From Pseudomonas lini (GTDB lineage Bacteria > Pseudomonadota > Gammaproteobacteria > Pseudomonadales > Pseudomonadaceae), in contig NZ_JYLB01000001.1 of NCBI RefSeq assembly GCF_001042905.1, positions 62,001 to 126,000 on the forward strand: 64,000 nucleotides of DNA. Direction: 5' to 3'. The position numbers and the translations under genes are program-made. Below, piece by piece: positions 1 through 6,617 of this stretch. The stretch's first letter is position 1, and every line of letters starts with the position of its first letter. The notes below the pieces were generated by a model, which had not been told where the DNA came from, did no database searches, and saw nothing but the letters and a program-made list of their open reading frames with translations.

Positions 1-540
1 GCCACGCTCAAGGTGCGCCCAGACTGGTTCTTCGATAAGTTCATGCTCGGCGTCTTCGCCAGCGTCCATACGCTTTCGCACCGACTGATTGTGGTCCCGG
101 ATTTCTTTGAGCTTGGCCGCGATCGCAGTCTTGTCGGGCGTAATGCTGGATTTCACTGATGTGAGCTCGTCCGGCACGGCGTCCTCGTTGTCCACGATCA
201 CTTTCTCTTTGCCCAAGGCCAGGGTGATAGTGAACAGCGGTCGCTTGATTGACTTGATGTTGGCTGCTTCCATGTTTCGGCGCAGGTAGTCGCTGATCTG
301 CGTGACGCTGTTCGATTTGACACGCTTTAGCTCGGCCAAGCGCTCAATCTCTGTCTCGATGGCTGTCACGTCGCTTTCGATGTTGCGGCGCAGCATGACG
401 ATGTTGTCGGCTTTGATGTTGAAATCGCCCTGGATCTCGTCCATCGCGTATTGCAAGGCCTCTTTCAGGCCTTCGTCGTCGGTGTCGGCCATTGCCTGGA
501 GTTCGGCGAGCTTGCCGGTGAGCGCGTAGAGTTGCGTCAT
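1..540 (-). CDS. Gp157-family phage protein (partial)
   Basis: The reading frame starts at the ATG complementary to 538-540 and runs off the left edge of the window, so about 180 codons of the N-terminal part are visible. The sequence is rich in Glu, Lys and heptad-like leucines (predicted coiled coil) and begins MTQLYALTGKLAELQAM. This resembles the siphovirus Gp157 family, first linked to phage resistance in Streptococcus and usually found beside phage single-strand annealing proteins, as here. The start overlaps the stop of the upstream gene by 4 bases (ATGA), so the two are translationally coupled in the leftward early operon. Family assignment is by recognition; its biochemical role is unknown. 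Confidence 0.75.
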   Translation of the reverse strand, partial: MTQLYALTGKLAELQAMADTDDEGLKEALQYAMDEIQGDFNIKADNIVMLRRNIESDVTAIETEIERLAELKRVKSNSVTQISDYLRRNMEAANIKSIKRPLFTITLALGKEKVIVDNEDAVPDELTSVKSSITPDKTAIAAKLKEIRDHNQSVRKRMDAGEDAEHELIEEPVWAHLERG

Positions 541-1274
541 GCTGCTTTCTCCTTGCCCTGCTCGAGGGCGGACTTCCGCTCTTCAAAAGCACGAGTGATG
601 CGTGCGATGAAAGTCGGTTCGTTGCGGCGGGTTGCCTCGCGGATATATTTCACGTTCAGCGTCTTCAGTTCATAGAGCGTTACTGCCTTGCCAATTGTCT
701 CGACCGCTGAATTTAGCCAATCAAGACGCTCCTGTTTTTGGCGCAGGATTTCGGCGTCTTTATCAGCGGCATCCTCAAGGCGCTCCTCATCCTTCAGTTG
801 CTCGACGTAACCGGTATCGTCAAACATGCCCAAGAACACGTCGGCGCTGAAACCGAGCATGGACAGAGATTTTTTGATGGCGTCAGTGAGAGACTTTTTC
901 GGCGCCTCGCCATCTGTTGTTGTGCCGTACTTCGATTTGTAGAGGTAGCGGGTGCAGCCGTACTGCTCGATCTCGCCACGCTTGCCGTCCAGTTCAAACC
1001 AGAAGCGAATCTTGATGGTGTGGTTGAGTTCTCGGCCCAGCACCAGGCGCTTATCGCCTTCTCCGCTGATCATTTCGGAGCCTTCGTCAAAGCGCTCTTC
1101 CATCACCGACCAGCCGAACCCGATACCGACAGGTCCAAAAACTTCGGTGGCCTTCATGATCATTGCGGTGCCATTGAGGCTGGTAATCTTCTGTCCGCCA
1201 ACCTCGGCCGCTTTCGTGTAACGGGTATCGGTCGTGCTGACCTTTTCCCATATCTGCATGTTCGTGGACATCAT
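537..1274 (-). CDS. Rad52/ERF-like single-strand annealing protein (putative)
   Basis: This 245-residue protein lies directly upstream of the Gp157-like gene. Residues 25-60 (a KITSLNGTAMIMKATEVFGP stretch) and a segment near 128-150 (KKSLTDAIKKSLSMLGFSADVF) resemble phage Rad52/ERF-type annealing proteins, in which a Lys-rich helix followed by a 'LG(F)' turn is common. The last 80 residues are a charged helix. Such proteins anneal complementary single strands during phage recombination, and position in the pL operon is where lambda carries bet. The start is the first of two adjacent ATGs because GGAGG sits five bases upstream; it overlaps the previous stop by 4 bases. I am sure it is a real phage gene, less sure of the exact superfamily. 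Confidence 0.6.
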   Translation of the reverse strand: MMSTNMQIWEKVSTTDTRYTKAAEVGGQKITSLNGTAMIMKATEVFGPVGIGFGWSVMEERFDEGSEMISGEGDKRLVLGRELNHTIKIRFWFELDGKRGEIEQYGCTRYLYKSKYGTTTDGEAPKKSLTDAIKKSLSMLGFSADVFLGMFDDTGYVEQLKDEERLEDAADKDAEILRQKQERLDWLNSAVETIGKAVTLYELKTLNVKYIREATRRNEPTFIARITRAFEERKSALEQGKEKAA

Positions 1275-2365
1275 TTGTTCCTCCAGCCGTCAGCGCGCTT
1301 GACCAGGTCCTTCAAGGAAGCCGCCGGAAGCCTGCTCATGTATTTTTTGTTGTCGCGGTACCATTCTTCCAGCGCTGCTTTGGGCGTCTGGATGGACACG
1401 ACGTGGGTGACCTGTTGCTTGTATGTGGTCGAGTTTGCAACTTGCGAATAGAACGCGCCGCGCACGACCACGGTGTTGGTCATACCCTGCTTGATCAGGG
1501 TGTTCAGCTCTTCCTGGGATTGAACGGCAATCGCGCCCGGGTGCTTCTGCTGGAAAAGCCTGTAGCAGGCTTCCCGCACAAGCTCGGTGCTGCCGTACTC
1601 GACGTATTCAACATCAGGGATACCTTGCTCGATCTTCTCTGCTACCTCGTCGAGTCGGCCGGTATCGATCCAGGCGTTTTTCGATACCTGTTTCAGATCC
1701 CAGCCGCTCACCGTTTGGCGGTCACGCTCAAGCTGCAAGTACTCAGGAAGGATGTCGTAGCCGTAGGTCAGATCTGTGTCGCACACGAAAAGCGTGCCTA
1801 CATACAGCTTTCCGGGCCGTGAAGGGAGGATGTGGCCGTACTTGGTGCCGATAACGTCGCTCATTGACGGTTGCATGCGGAGGCACATGCCGCGAATTTC
1901 CGCTTCGTCGTCCTCTGTCAGGCCAGAAACTACGAATTCAACTCCCTGATTCTGCCGGTGCGCTGGGCTTTCGTTGATGCAAAGCACCTCAGCATCGAAC
2001 TGGTCGCTATGCCGGAACTCTGGCACCCATTGCTTGTTGCCGTTGAGCACCTTCACGTCGTAGCCGTTGCGGGTCAGCACCAGCAGAGCGATCTTGTAGC
2101 CCTCGCCGAAGCTGCCGATCGCGTCAGATCGATCAGCTTTGGACGTGCTGCCCAGCACTAGGGTGCTGGCTTCCAACCTTGCAAAGCGGCTGGTGATGAA
2201 CAGCTGGCCGTCGGCAAAGGCGTATTCGAAAGGTGACTCGCTGTCCAAGGCATTCTGCACCAGCTCACGGATGGCTTCTTTCAGGCCCCAGTGACGGACG
2301 TAATCGCGAGACAGCGGGAGTTCGTAGGACTTTGAGCGAATTCGATCTGCAATAGCTGCGAGCAT
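1271..2365 (-). CDS. GHKL/HSP90-type ATPase domain phage protein
   Basis: This 364-residue protein has the signatures of the GHKL (gyrase, Hsp90, histidine kinase, MutL) ATP-binding fold. There is an N-box-like ELVQNALD at residues 34-41, with Glu34 and Asn38 in the expected spacing, and a glycine-rich lid segment IGSFGEGYKIALL at 83-95. The remaining 260 residues do not match a kinase or topoisomerase that I recognise. It is co-transcribed with the annealing protein (4-base stop/start overlap) in the leftward early operon. A role in DNA metabolism or in counteracting a host defence are both possible. The ATPase fold is fairly well supported; the function is not known. Confidence 0.65.
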   Translation of the reverse strand: MLAAIADRIRSKSYELPLSRDYVRHWGLKEAIRELVQNALDSESPFEYAFADGQLFITSRFARLEASTLVLGSTSKADRSDAIGSFGEGYKIALLVLTRNGYDVKVLNGNKQWVPEFRHSDQFDAEVLCINESPAHRQNQGVEFVVSGLTEDDEAEIRGMCLRMQPSMSDVIGTKYGHILPSRPGKLYVGTLFVCDTDLTYGYDILPEYLQLERDRQTVSGWDLKQVSKNAWIDTGRLDEVAEKIEQGIPDVEYVEYGSTELVREACYRLFQQKHPGAIAVQSQEELNTLIKQGMTNTVVVRGAFYSQVANSTTYKQQVTHVVSIQTPKAALEEWYRDNKKYMSRLPAASLKDLVKRADGWRNK

Positions 2366-2417
2366 GACTCTCTCCCGCGCCGTGCCGTTGCCGGGGCGCT
2401 GAATTTGAAGTTGTGGA

Positions 2418-2534
2418 TTATTGAGTGACGCGATCAGCGAGGGCGCTGAGCAGCATCAGAAAGGCAAAGACGGTGAGAGCAGGGAAAGAGCCGCGCCAGA
2501 TCAGCAGGCGCCGCGCCCGCTGGCGGCTGGTCAA
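2418..2534 (-). CDS. Small predicted membrane protein
   Basis: A 38-codon ORF starting at a TTG that overlaps the stop of the preceding small gene (ATTGA). The product is basic at the N-terminus (TSRQRARRLLIWRG) and then has one hydrophobic helix (FPALTVFAFLMLLSALA), predicting an inner-membrane protein with its N-terminus inside. No Shine-Dalgarno element is obvious, so it would depend on coupling to the gene upstream. Many Pseudomonas phages carry such tiny membrane genes in the early operon. Real but unproven; the alternative is that this stretch is untranslated. Confidence 0.4.
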   Translation of the reverse strand: MTSRQRARRLLIWRGSFPALTVFAFLMLLSALADRVTQ

Positions 2535-2653
2535 TGGAGGAACCTGTGAGCGACTTGCGGTGGCTGGCAGACGCTGGATGCGTCTCGGATGCCGTTGTAG
2601 GCCAGCATCACTACTACCAGGCCGGCGGTGAGCAGCCAGAAGATTGGCTTCAT
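2531..2653 (-). CDS. Small predicted membrane protein
   Basis: A 40-residue ORF (MKPIFWLLTAGLVVVMLAYN...) whose ATG overlaps the end of the next upstream gene (stop near 2650). Residues 3-20 form one transmembrane helix or an uncleaved signal anchor, followed by a short polar tail with a single Cys. Tight overlaps at both ends fit the operon pattern and support translation. No family recognised. Confidence 0.5.
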   Translation of the reverse strand: MKPIFWLLTAGLVVVMLAYNGIRDASSVCQPPQVAHRFLH

Positions 2654-2844
2654 GACCGAACTCTCACCGCAATCCGACCGCCCTTCATGGTTGCCGCCAG
2701 ACGCTGAGGAAGATTCGCAACGCGCATTTCCCGCGGCTTACCGATCACCTCATTGAAGGGGAGGCCGAAGCCCAGCAAGATTAATTTCGATTCGATCTCG
2801 TCGAGCTGCTCATCAATCAGCGTTTTGACTGGTGATGTCGTCAT
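2650..2844 (-). CDS. Small phage early protein, unknown function
   Basis: A 64-residue protein beginning MTTSPVKTLIDEQ. The start is chosen because GGAGG lies six bases upstream and because it overlaps the preceding gene's stop by 4 bases; a longer reading frame with an ATG at 2868 lacks this signal. Residues 10-30 are an acidic amphipathic helix. The C-terminus is basic (MKGGRIAVRVRS). No recognised domain. It belongs to the leftward early operon, so it is expected to be made early after induction. Confidence 0.65.
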   Translation of the reverse strand: MTTSPVKTLIDEQLDEIESKLILLGFGLPFNEVIGKPREMRVANLPQRLAATMKGGRIAVRVRS

Positions 2845-3032
2845 CGTGCCTCCTTGCGCTGCTTGCAAATGTTTCGCAGCCGCTTGCAGTAGTGGTTGAA
2901 TTCGTCAGAGGTGATTGCGCCATCGGTGAATAGGCGGGTGATCAGTGCCTGGACCAAAAGACTGATGTCCTCTTGGCCAATGGGTGTGGCCACACCGTCG
3001 AGCGCCTGATCAATCAGGATGTGCGGGCTCAC
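2841..3032 (-). CDS. Small phage early protein, unknown function
   Basis: A 63-residue protein starting MSPHILIDQALDGVATPIG and ending in a basic tail (CKRLRNICKQRKEAR). It is coupled by 4-base overlaps to the genes on both sides. A basic C-terminus on a small helical protein suggests nucleic-acid or protein binding, but no family is recognised. Confidence 0.65.
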   Translation of the reverse strand: MSPHILIDQALDGVATPIGQEDISLLVQALITRLFTDGAITSDEFNHYCKRLRNICKQRKEAR

Positions 3033-3448
3033 AGTTCATCGTCCTCGGCCTTGGCTATCAGCGCGTCATCGGCAAGGGGGCGAAGCAGGCCCTCGGCAAT
3101 TTCGCCAAGCTTGCCCAGCGGGTGGTCGCTGTTGCCAAGCAGCTCGGTCACAGCGGTCTTGTCAGTGCTCCCAATCGCCGCCCTGATCAGCAGCCAACCC
3201 AGTGCCGGGGTATGCACTTCGCTATCGGCAAGGCGGTTGTTCACATACTCATCCACTGCCAGGGCGAACTCATCAGCGGTCACGCCTTGCGGAGCGTGCA
3301 TGCGGCGTTGGAACGACACGCTGCAGCCGCGAAGAAGTTCTTCGGCCGCGTTGTAAAGCCATTCGGACCGAGCGTCCTCATGCGGGCTGTGGCTCACTGG
3401 AGGCGGCTTGCGGTGGTGTTTAGGCAAAGAACTATGCGGGGTGTTCAT
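3029..3448 (-). CDS. Phage early protein, unknown function
   Basis: A 139-residue acidic protein. The first 30 residues are polar and Pro/His-rich (PKHHRKPPPVSHSPHEDAR) and probably disordered. Residues 30-139 are predicted helical (WLYNAAEELLRGCSVSFQRRMHA at the start). It overlaps the next downstream gene by 4 bases, so it is the promoter-proximal member of the tightly coupled run 540-3448. No recognised domain. Confidence 0.6.
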   Translation of the reverse strand: MNTPHSSLPKHHRKPPPVSHSPHEDARSEWLYNAAEELLRGCSVSFQRRMHAPQGVTADEFALAVDEYVNNRLADSEVHTPALGWLLIRAAIGSTDKTAVTELLGNSDHPLGKLGEIAEGLLRPLADDALIAKAEDDEL

Positions 3449-3686
3449 GATCGCCTCCAGATCGGCGAGATGGATTAGGGCGAGGGCCGCCCTGCATCCT
3501 TTTTAAACATATTGACCGTGAGGCCATTCAGGGTGATCCATCGGGCTTTAACCGGTGGTCGTCCAACAAAACTCGGCTGCACTCATCCGTTCCGCTGGTT
3601 GCCGTTGGGCGCGGAGGGGAGTGCATGTGGGTAGATTCGAAAAGTAACGTGTAGAATCGCTGCGCCATTATTTAGGGAGCGAATGA
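3449..3686. other. Non-coding gap
   Basis: Between the leftward early genes and the rightward DUF2158 gene I see no credible ORF on either strand and no strong terminator. The rightward gene's promoter should lie in the last 60 bases, where AT content rises, but I could not identify convincing -35/-10 boxes. Confidence 0.4.
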
Positions 3687-3884
3687 ATGCAAAATTTAGT
3701 GCTAGGCCAGGTAGTACGACTGAAGAGTGGGGGGCCGAGAATGACCATTGAACAGATAGGGGACTTTTCTGCTGGCGGATTCGGCAATGGACCAAGAAAC
3801 GGAGCTAAGTGCAGCTGGTTTGATGCAAGTGGTAAACGTCATATAGAGAATTTTGCAATGGACTCTCTGAAAAGAGCAGATTGA
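3687..3884 (+). CDS. DUF2158 family small protein
   Basis: A 65-residue protein, MQNLVLGQVVRLKSGGPRMTIEQIG, followed by a CSWFD segment. The pattern 'G-x-V-x-L-K-S-G-G-P-x-M-T-x' plus a later 'C-x-W-F' is the hallmark of DUF2158 (YodC-like), a family of small beta-rich proteins common in mobile DNA and of unknown function. It is the only rightward gene inside the leftward early region and so must have its own promoter; the local sequence is AT-richer than its neighbours, consistent with an acquired accessory gene. Start supported by GGGAGCGA upstream. Confidence 0.75.
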   Translation: MQNLVLGQVVRLKSGGPRMTIEQIGDFSAGGFGNGPRNGAKCSWFDASGKRHIENFAMDSLKRAD

Positions 3885-3979
3885 ACACTGAGGGAAAGTC
3901 ATTCGACTTTTGATCGTGTTCTGTTGTTTTTTTTCTGAAGTTCCGCATGTGTGGGCTGTGGTCTTTAGCGCTGGCTGAT

Positions 3980-4375
3980 CTATGTCGCGATCTTTTTGAA
4001 GGTGCTAGCTGTCACCACCTTCTCTTCCTCGACACACGAGAGGTCGTAGGCTTCGCTCATCCACTCGATGGCATCCGGCTCAGCATGTTTGCCGCCGCCG
4101 TAGTAGTGCGTCCAGCCGACCCATGAGCCGTCTGGCAGCTGGGCAGCGACCGATTTGGCTTCGTAGTGGCGGCCGCCGTCGCACGGGATACCCGTCTCAA
4201 CATCGCCGCAGCGAGTCTCGTTTCGGCTATCCCAGTGCTCCCCGGCATCCACTAAGGAGGCATAACCAGCATCCGCATCGGCGCCGGTCATCGCGGCGTA
4301 ATCCAGCGCTTCCTTTTGCTGCCAGCGCGCATCGAGCGCCAGGATCAGGAATTTCATTTTCTGTTCCGGTGTCAT
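3980..4375 (-). CDS. Phage hypothetical protein
   Basis: About 131 residues when started at the ATG complementary to 4373-4375, which has GAGG seven bases upstream; in-frame ATGs further upstream (4381, 4405) lie too close to or before that site. The N-terminal part is helical (TPEQKMKFLILALDARWQQKEAL), the middle carries Cys (RCGDVETGIPCDGG), and the later segment SWVGWTHYYGGGKHAEPDAIEWM is aromatic and typical of small phage proteins in Proteobacteria. Function unknown. It is early in the pL transcript, after the candidate N gene. Confidence 0.6.
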   Translation of the reverse strand: MTPEQKMKFLILALDARWQQKEALDYAAMTGADADAGYASLVDAGEHWDSRNETRCGDVETGIPCDGGRHYEAKSVAAQLPDGSWVGWTHYYGGGKHAEPDAIEWMSEAYDLSCVEEEKVVTASTFKKIAT

Positions 4376-4446
4376 CGTCATTCCTCGGTTGTTTTCCCAA
4401 TGCACCCGTCACCAGGTGCATCAGTGAAACTTTCCGCCGTGACCCG

Positions 4447-4593
4447 CTACTGGCGTCGGTCATTGGCTATCTCAAATTGTTCTTCCAGCCGCGGGCCTTT
4501 CGGCTTGTTCTCCCGCTGGATAACTGTTCTTGGCGTTTTACGCTGCACGCCCGGGTCAGTTGCCAACCCTCTGAACCGTTGAGGCCGGTTCAT
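4447..4593 (-). CDS. Small basic protein in the position of antiterminator N (candidate)
   Basis: A 48-residue ORF with nine Arg and several Lys, beginning MNRPQRFRGLATDPG. AAAGG lies six bases before the ATG. It is the first ORF after the leftward promoter and directly follows a boxA/boxB-like nut site at 4612-4662, which is exactly where lambdoid phages carry N. N proteins are small, Arg-rich and extremely divergent, so sequence similarity is not expected. The role is inferred from position and composition only; it could be a spurious ORF. Confidence 0.4.
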   Translation of the reverse strand: MNRPQRFRGLATDPGVQRKTPRTVIQRENKPKGPRLEEQFEIANDRRQ

Positions 4594-4611
4594 CGCTGCC
4601 TTTGAATCTGG

Positions 4612-4662
4612 GCCGGTGGTGATCCGGCAAGGTGGAACGTGAAGCGGCATCGCTAAAGAGCG
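4612..4662 (-). promoter_or_regulatory. nutL-like site (boxA and boxB)
   Basis: On the minus strand 4662-4654 reads CGCTCTTTA, identical to the lambda boxA consensus bound by NusB/S10. About 25 bases downstream, 4628-4612 reads GCCGG-ATCACCA-CCGGC, a 5-bp stem with a 7-base loop that can serve as boxB. Both lie in the leader of the leftward transcript before the first ORF. Confidence 0.6.
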
Positions 4663-4706
4663 GCGCAGCTTTCGCTGCTAGGCCGGTAATGCGTTGGCTT
4701 GAGATG

Positions 4707-4770
4707 AATTTAAGCAAGCTGAAATTAGCATGTCAAGCATGCTGAATTAATAAATTCAGATTGCTGAAAT
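4707..4770 (-). promoter_or_regulatory. Leftward early promoter pL with three CI/Cro operators (OL)
   Basis: Three imperfect palindromes related to TTMAGCATGCTKAA lie at 4707-4726, 4733-4748 and 4752-4771. The minus strand carries a -35 box TTGACA (4736-4731) and a -10 box TTAAAT (4713-4708) separated by exactly 17 bases, buried in these operators. The same motif recurs between cI and cro, so repressor binding here should shut off the leftward early operon in the lysogen. Confidence 0.75.
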
Positions 4771-4781
4771 GTGTGGGCGAT

Positions 4782-4805
4782 AAAAAGCCCGCTCAGTGGC
4801 GGGCT
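4782..4805 (-). terminator. Terminator after DUF1654 gene
   Basis: AGCCCGC, a six-base loop and GCGGGCT followed on the minus strand by TTTTTA, just beyond the stop of the DUF1654 gene. It also separates that gene from the pL region. Confidence 0.75.
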
Positions 4806-4809
4806 CATT

Positions 4810-5061
4810 TCAGGTTTCGCAGTACTTTCGCCATCCGATTCTTACGGCGCCGCTCTCAAGGCGCTCCATACTTACACCGCTGGTCTCTTCAATCTCCTGA
4901 ATGACTTGCTGCCATGCTTCAGCGGGTTCTGCTTCAAGTCTGGTCACGGTTATGGCCTGTACCTTTTGAACGCCGGGCGCAGCTATCAGGCGTTGGATGC
5001 GCCGGCCAACCAATTCATATGAGTCTCTGGCTTGTGATACGGGTGACGCGATTTTTGACAT
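4810..5061 (-). CDS. DUF1654 family protein, LexA-controlled
   Basis: An 83-residue protein starting MSKIASPVSQARDSYELVG. The start is chosen for AAGGAGC five bases upstream; a longer frame reaching 5112 would read through the LexA box. The body SYELVGRRIQRLIAAPGVQ followed by a GVSMERLESGAVRIGW segment matches DUF1654, a family almost confined to Pseudomonas and its phages, with no known function. The gene is monocistronic: a consensus LexA box precedes it and a terminator follows directly. It should therefore be induced by DNA damage independently of prophage repressor cleavage. Confidence 0.8.
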   Translation of the reverse strand: MSKIASPVSQARDSYELVGRRIQRLIAAPGVQKVQAITVTRLEAEPAEAWQQVIQEIEETSGVSMERLESGAVRIGWRKYCET

Positions 5062-5081
5062 AGAAAGCTCCTTGCTAATAG

Positions 5082-5097
5082 CTGTATGTATGTACAG
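5082..5097 (-). promoter_or_regulatory. LexA (SOS) box
   Basis: CTGT-ATGTATGT-ACAG matches the gamma-proteobacterial LexA consensus CTGT-N8-ACAG in every fixed position. It ends 21 bases upstream of the DUF1654 start codon, the usual place for an SOS operator. Confidence 0.85.
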
Positions 5098-5162
5098 TAT
5101 TGTTCCTGCCATATTTTGGCAAGAGGCATGTGCGGGGAGGGGGGCGCATTTTCTCCGGGCAC

Positions 5163-5186
5163 AAAAAAGCCCGCGTTTGGCGGGCT
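5163..5186 (-). terminator. Terminator after 5235-5444 gene
   Basis: A 7-bp stem AGCCCGC/GCGGGCT with a 5-base loop followed on the minus strand by six T. It nearly repeats the terminators at 4782 and 5792. Confidence 0.75.
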
Positions 5187-5234
5187 CATACTCTGTTGCG
5201 TTATATCAGGAGGAAGTCGACTCGATCAGTCTGG

Positions 5235-5444
5235 TCATTGAGCCTTCAGCCTGGCCAAGCCTTGGTTGATGTGCCCTGCATTGTCGCGGATCGTATCCAG
5301 CGCGCCGCGGACGTTACCGCCTATCTCGATCGAGCCCTGGCTCTCAATCAACAGCGTCAGCTCCATAATGGCAGCCTCCAGGGCGTGTTGATTTTCATGC
5401 ATGCGCTCAAGGACATCGGGGAGAGAGTATTCGGGGGTAGGCAT
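5235..5444 (-). CDS. Small helical phage protein
   Basis: A 69-residue protein (MPTPEYSLPDVLERMHENQH...) predicted to be almost wholly helical. GGAG lies nine bases upstream of the start. It is monocistronic, bounded by its own terminator, and stands in a row of three similarly arranged small leftward genes. No recognised family. Confidence 0.6.
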   Translation of the reverse strand: MPTPEYSLPDVLERMHENQHALEAAIMELTLLIESQGSIEIGGNVRGALDTIRDNAGHINQGLARLKAQ

Positions 5445-5498
5445 GGCTTCGACTCCATTCGAGGGAGCTGAAAGCGTAGCAGCGGAGGAGGGGAATGA

Positions 5499-5521
5499 GA
5501 AAGCCCGGCGTTGCTCGGGCT
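5499..5521 (-). terminator. Terminator-like hairpin after 5532-5753 gene
   Basis: AGCCCG/CGGGCT stem with an 8-base loop; the following T tract is short (TTTC), so termination is probably weaker than at the neighbouring hairpins. Confidence 0.5.
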
Positions 5522-5531
5522 CATGTCACTT

Positions 5532-5753
5532 TCAGTGCACGCTCTCATCCGTCTTGAGCAGCTCAATAATCGCCCTATCCATGGTTTCCGCATTGAATCT
5601 CAGATCGCCAACACGAACCCTCAGCTTCTGCGCAGTCTCTGTTGCACCTTCCTTTTCCAGCCAGACCGCGATCTCCTCAAAAGCTTCGCCGATCATCATC
5701 TGATTCAATTGAAGGCTGGCCAGCACGGCTGGAACGAGTTTTGGGTGGACCAT
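5532..5753 (-). CDS. Small helical phage protein
   Basis: A 73-residue protein (MVHPKLVPAVLASLQLNQMM...) with GGAGG eight bases before the ATG. It is predicted all-helical, with acidic and basic faces (EEIAVWLEKEGATETAQKLR). It is the third of the monocistronic small genes separated by look-alike terminators. Function unknown; size and helicity would fit an inhibitor or adaptor protein but nothing specific is recognised. Confidence 0.65.
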   Translation of the reverse strand: MVHPKLVPAVLASLQLNQMMIGEAFEEIAVWLEKEGATETAQKLRVRVGDLRFNAETMDRAIIELLKTDESVH

Positions 5754-5791
5754 GGTTCATTCCTCCAATAGGCATTGGGCGCACAAACAAC

Positions 5792-5814
5792 AAAAAGCCC
5801 GCACGTGGCGGGCT
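5792..5814 (-). terminator. Orphan terminator
   Basis: AGCCCGC/GCGGGCT with a 5-base loop, followed on the minus strand by TTTTTG. No leftward gene lies directly upstream (5815-5954 holds none), so it either blocks antisense reading from the lipoprotein promoter region or marks a lost gene. Confidence 0.6.
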
Positions 5815-5840
5815 CTCTGTCGAAGGGGGGGGTGATCCGA

Positions 5841-5861
5841 CAGCTATCAGCTATCAGCTAT
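5841..5861. repeat. Short tandem repeat, 3 x 7 bp
   Basis: Three perfect tandem copies of CAGCTAT in the non-coding stretch before the lipoprotein gene. Too short to assign a role; may be slippage-prone. Confidence 0.6.
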
Positions 5862-5954
5862 CGTCAGTGTAGATGGCGTCTGCGGGGGAGCAAGGCGGAA
5901 TGCAAAAGTCTGGCGCTCTGTTAAAACCGACGCACTAAACGACTGGAGCTGGCT

Positions 5955-6563
5955 ATGAAACGGATGATTGCAATTCTGATAATGATGGGGGCGCTTGGCG
6001 GCTGCGCATCAGGATCGGTATGGAAGGCGACTGGCTCGACTGATGAGTTCACCGACAAGACGACGATGATGGTCACTTCAGGTGATTTCTCAGCCGGGAC
6101 CTCGATCATCACCAGCTCGCTGAAGTTTTACCCGGTCATTCGCAAGGAGGGTGGTGAGCTCTACGTTGGGCTGATGTCTGGCGGCCGTTATAAGATTCCA
6201 GTCGGAACGATTCAGATGAGGATCGATCAGAACGAGGCGTGGACCATAACCCCTCAAGAAACTCCTGTTTCAATGGTCCCTGCGATGCCCGAGATTGCCC
6301 TAGGTCTTCCGGCGGAACAGCAAGAAATGATCAAAAAGGCGCAGGCTCAAAGCGTTGAAAATGTCTACAAGATGATGAGCCCATACACCGTAGCTGGTGG
6401 CGCCAAAGCCAGGTCCATTTTGAAGCAAATGCTTGCCGGGCAAAATATGAAATACAGAACGGTCGGCATTAACCAAGCCGCATCGACCACGGGTGAGATT
6501 GTTCTGGATGAATCCTTAGCTAGCTCTTTGAGGCTTATTGGCGTAAATCCTGACAGCTTATAA
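5955..6563 (+). CDS. Predicted lipoprotein
   Basis: A 202-residue protein starting MKRMIAILIMMGALGGCASG. The basic N-terminus, hydrophobic core and LGGC lipobox (Cys17) predict lipidation and membrane anchoring. The mature part is polar with no recognised domain. The gene stands alone: its own upstream region, and a bidirectional terminator shared with the convergent gene at 6618. Lone lipoproteins expressed by prophages often alter the lysogen surface or block superinfecting DNA, but that is only a possibility here. Confidence 0.75.
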   Translation: MKRMIAILIMMGALGGCASGSVWKATGSTDEFTDKTTMMVTSGDFSAGTSIITSSLKFYPVIRKEGGELYVGLMSGGRYKIPVGTIQMRIDQNEAWTITPQETPVSMVPAMPEIALGLPAEQQEMIKKAQAQSVENVYKMMSPYTVAGGAKARSILKQMLAGQNMKYRTVGINQAASTTGEIVLDESLASSLRLIGVNPDSL

Positions 6564-6588
6564 ACCTGTTGAGGCGTAAGACGGAATG

Positions 6589-6615
6589 AAAAGCCCGGCG
6601 CTGGGCCGGGCTTTT
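6589..6615. terminator. Bidirectional terminator
   Basis: AAAAGCCCGG, a seven-base loop and CCGGGCTTTT lie between the stops of two convergent genes and can serve both. Confidence 0.8.
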
Positions 6616-6617
6616 CG

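Noticed and set aside
2425..2631. Plus-strand 68-codon frame in the early operon
   Set aside because: Arg/Trp-rich and opposite to two coupled small membrane ORFs; no start signal.
5841..5861. CRISPR-like short repeats
   Set aside because: Three 7-base tandem copies with no spacers; no CRISPR array or cas gene is present anywhere in the window.
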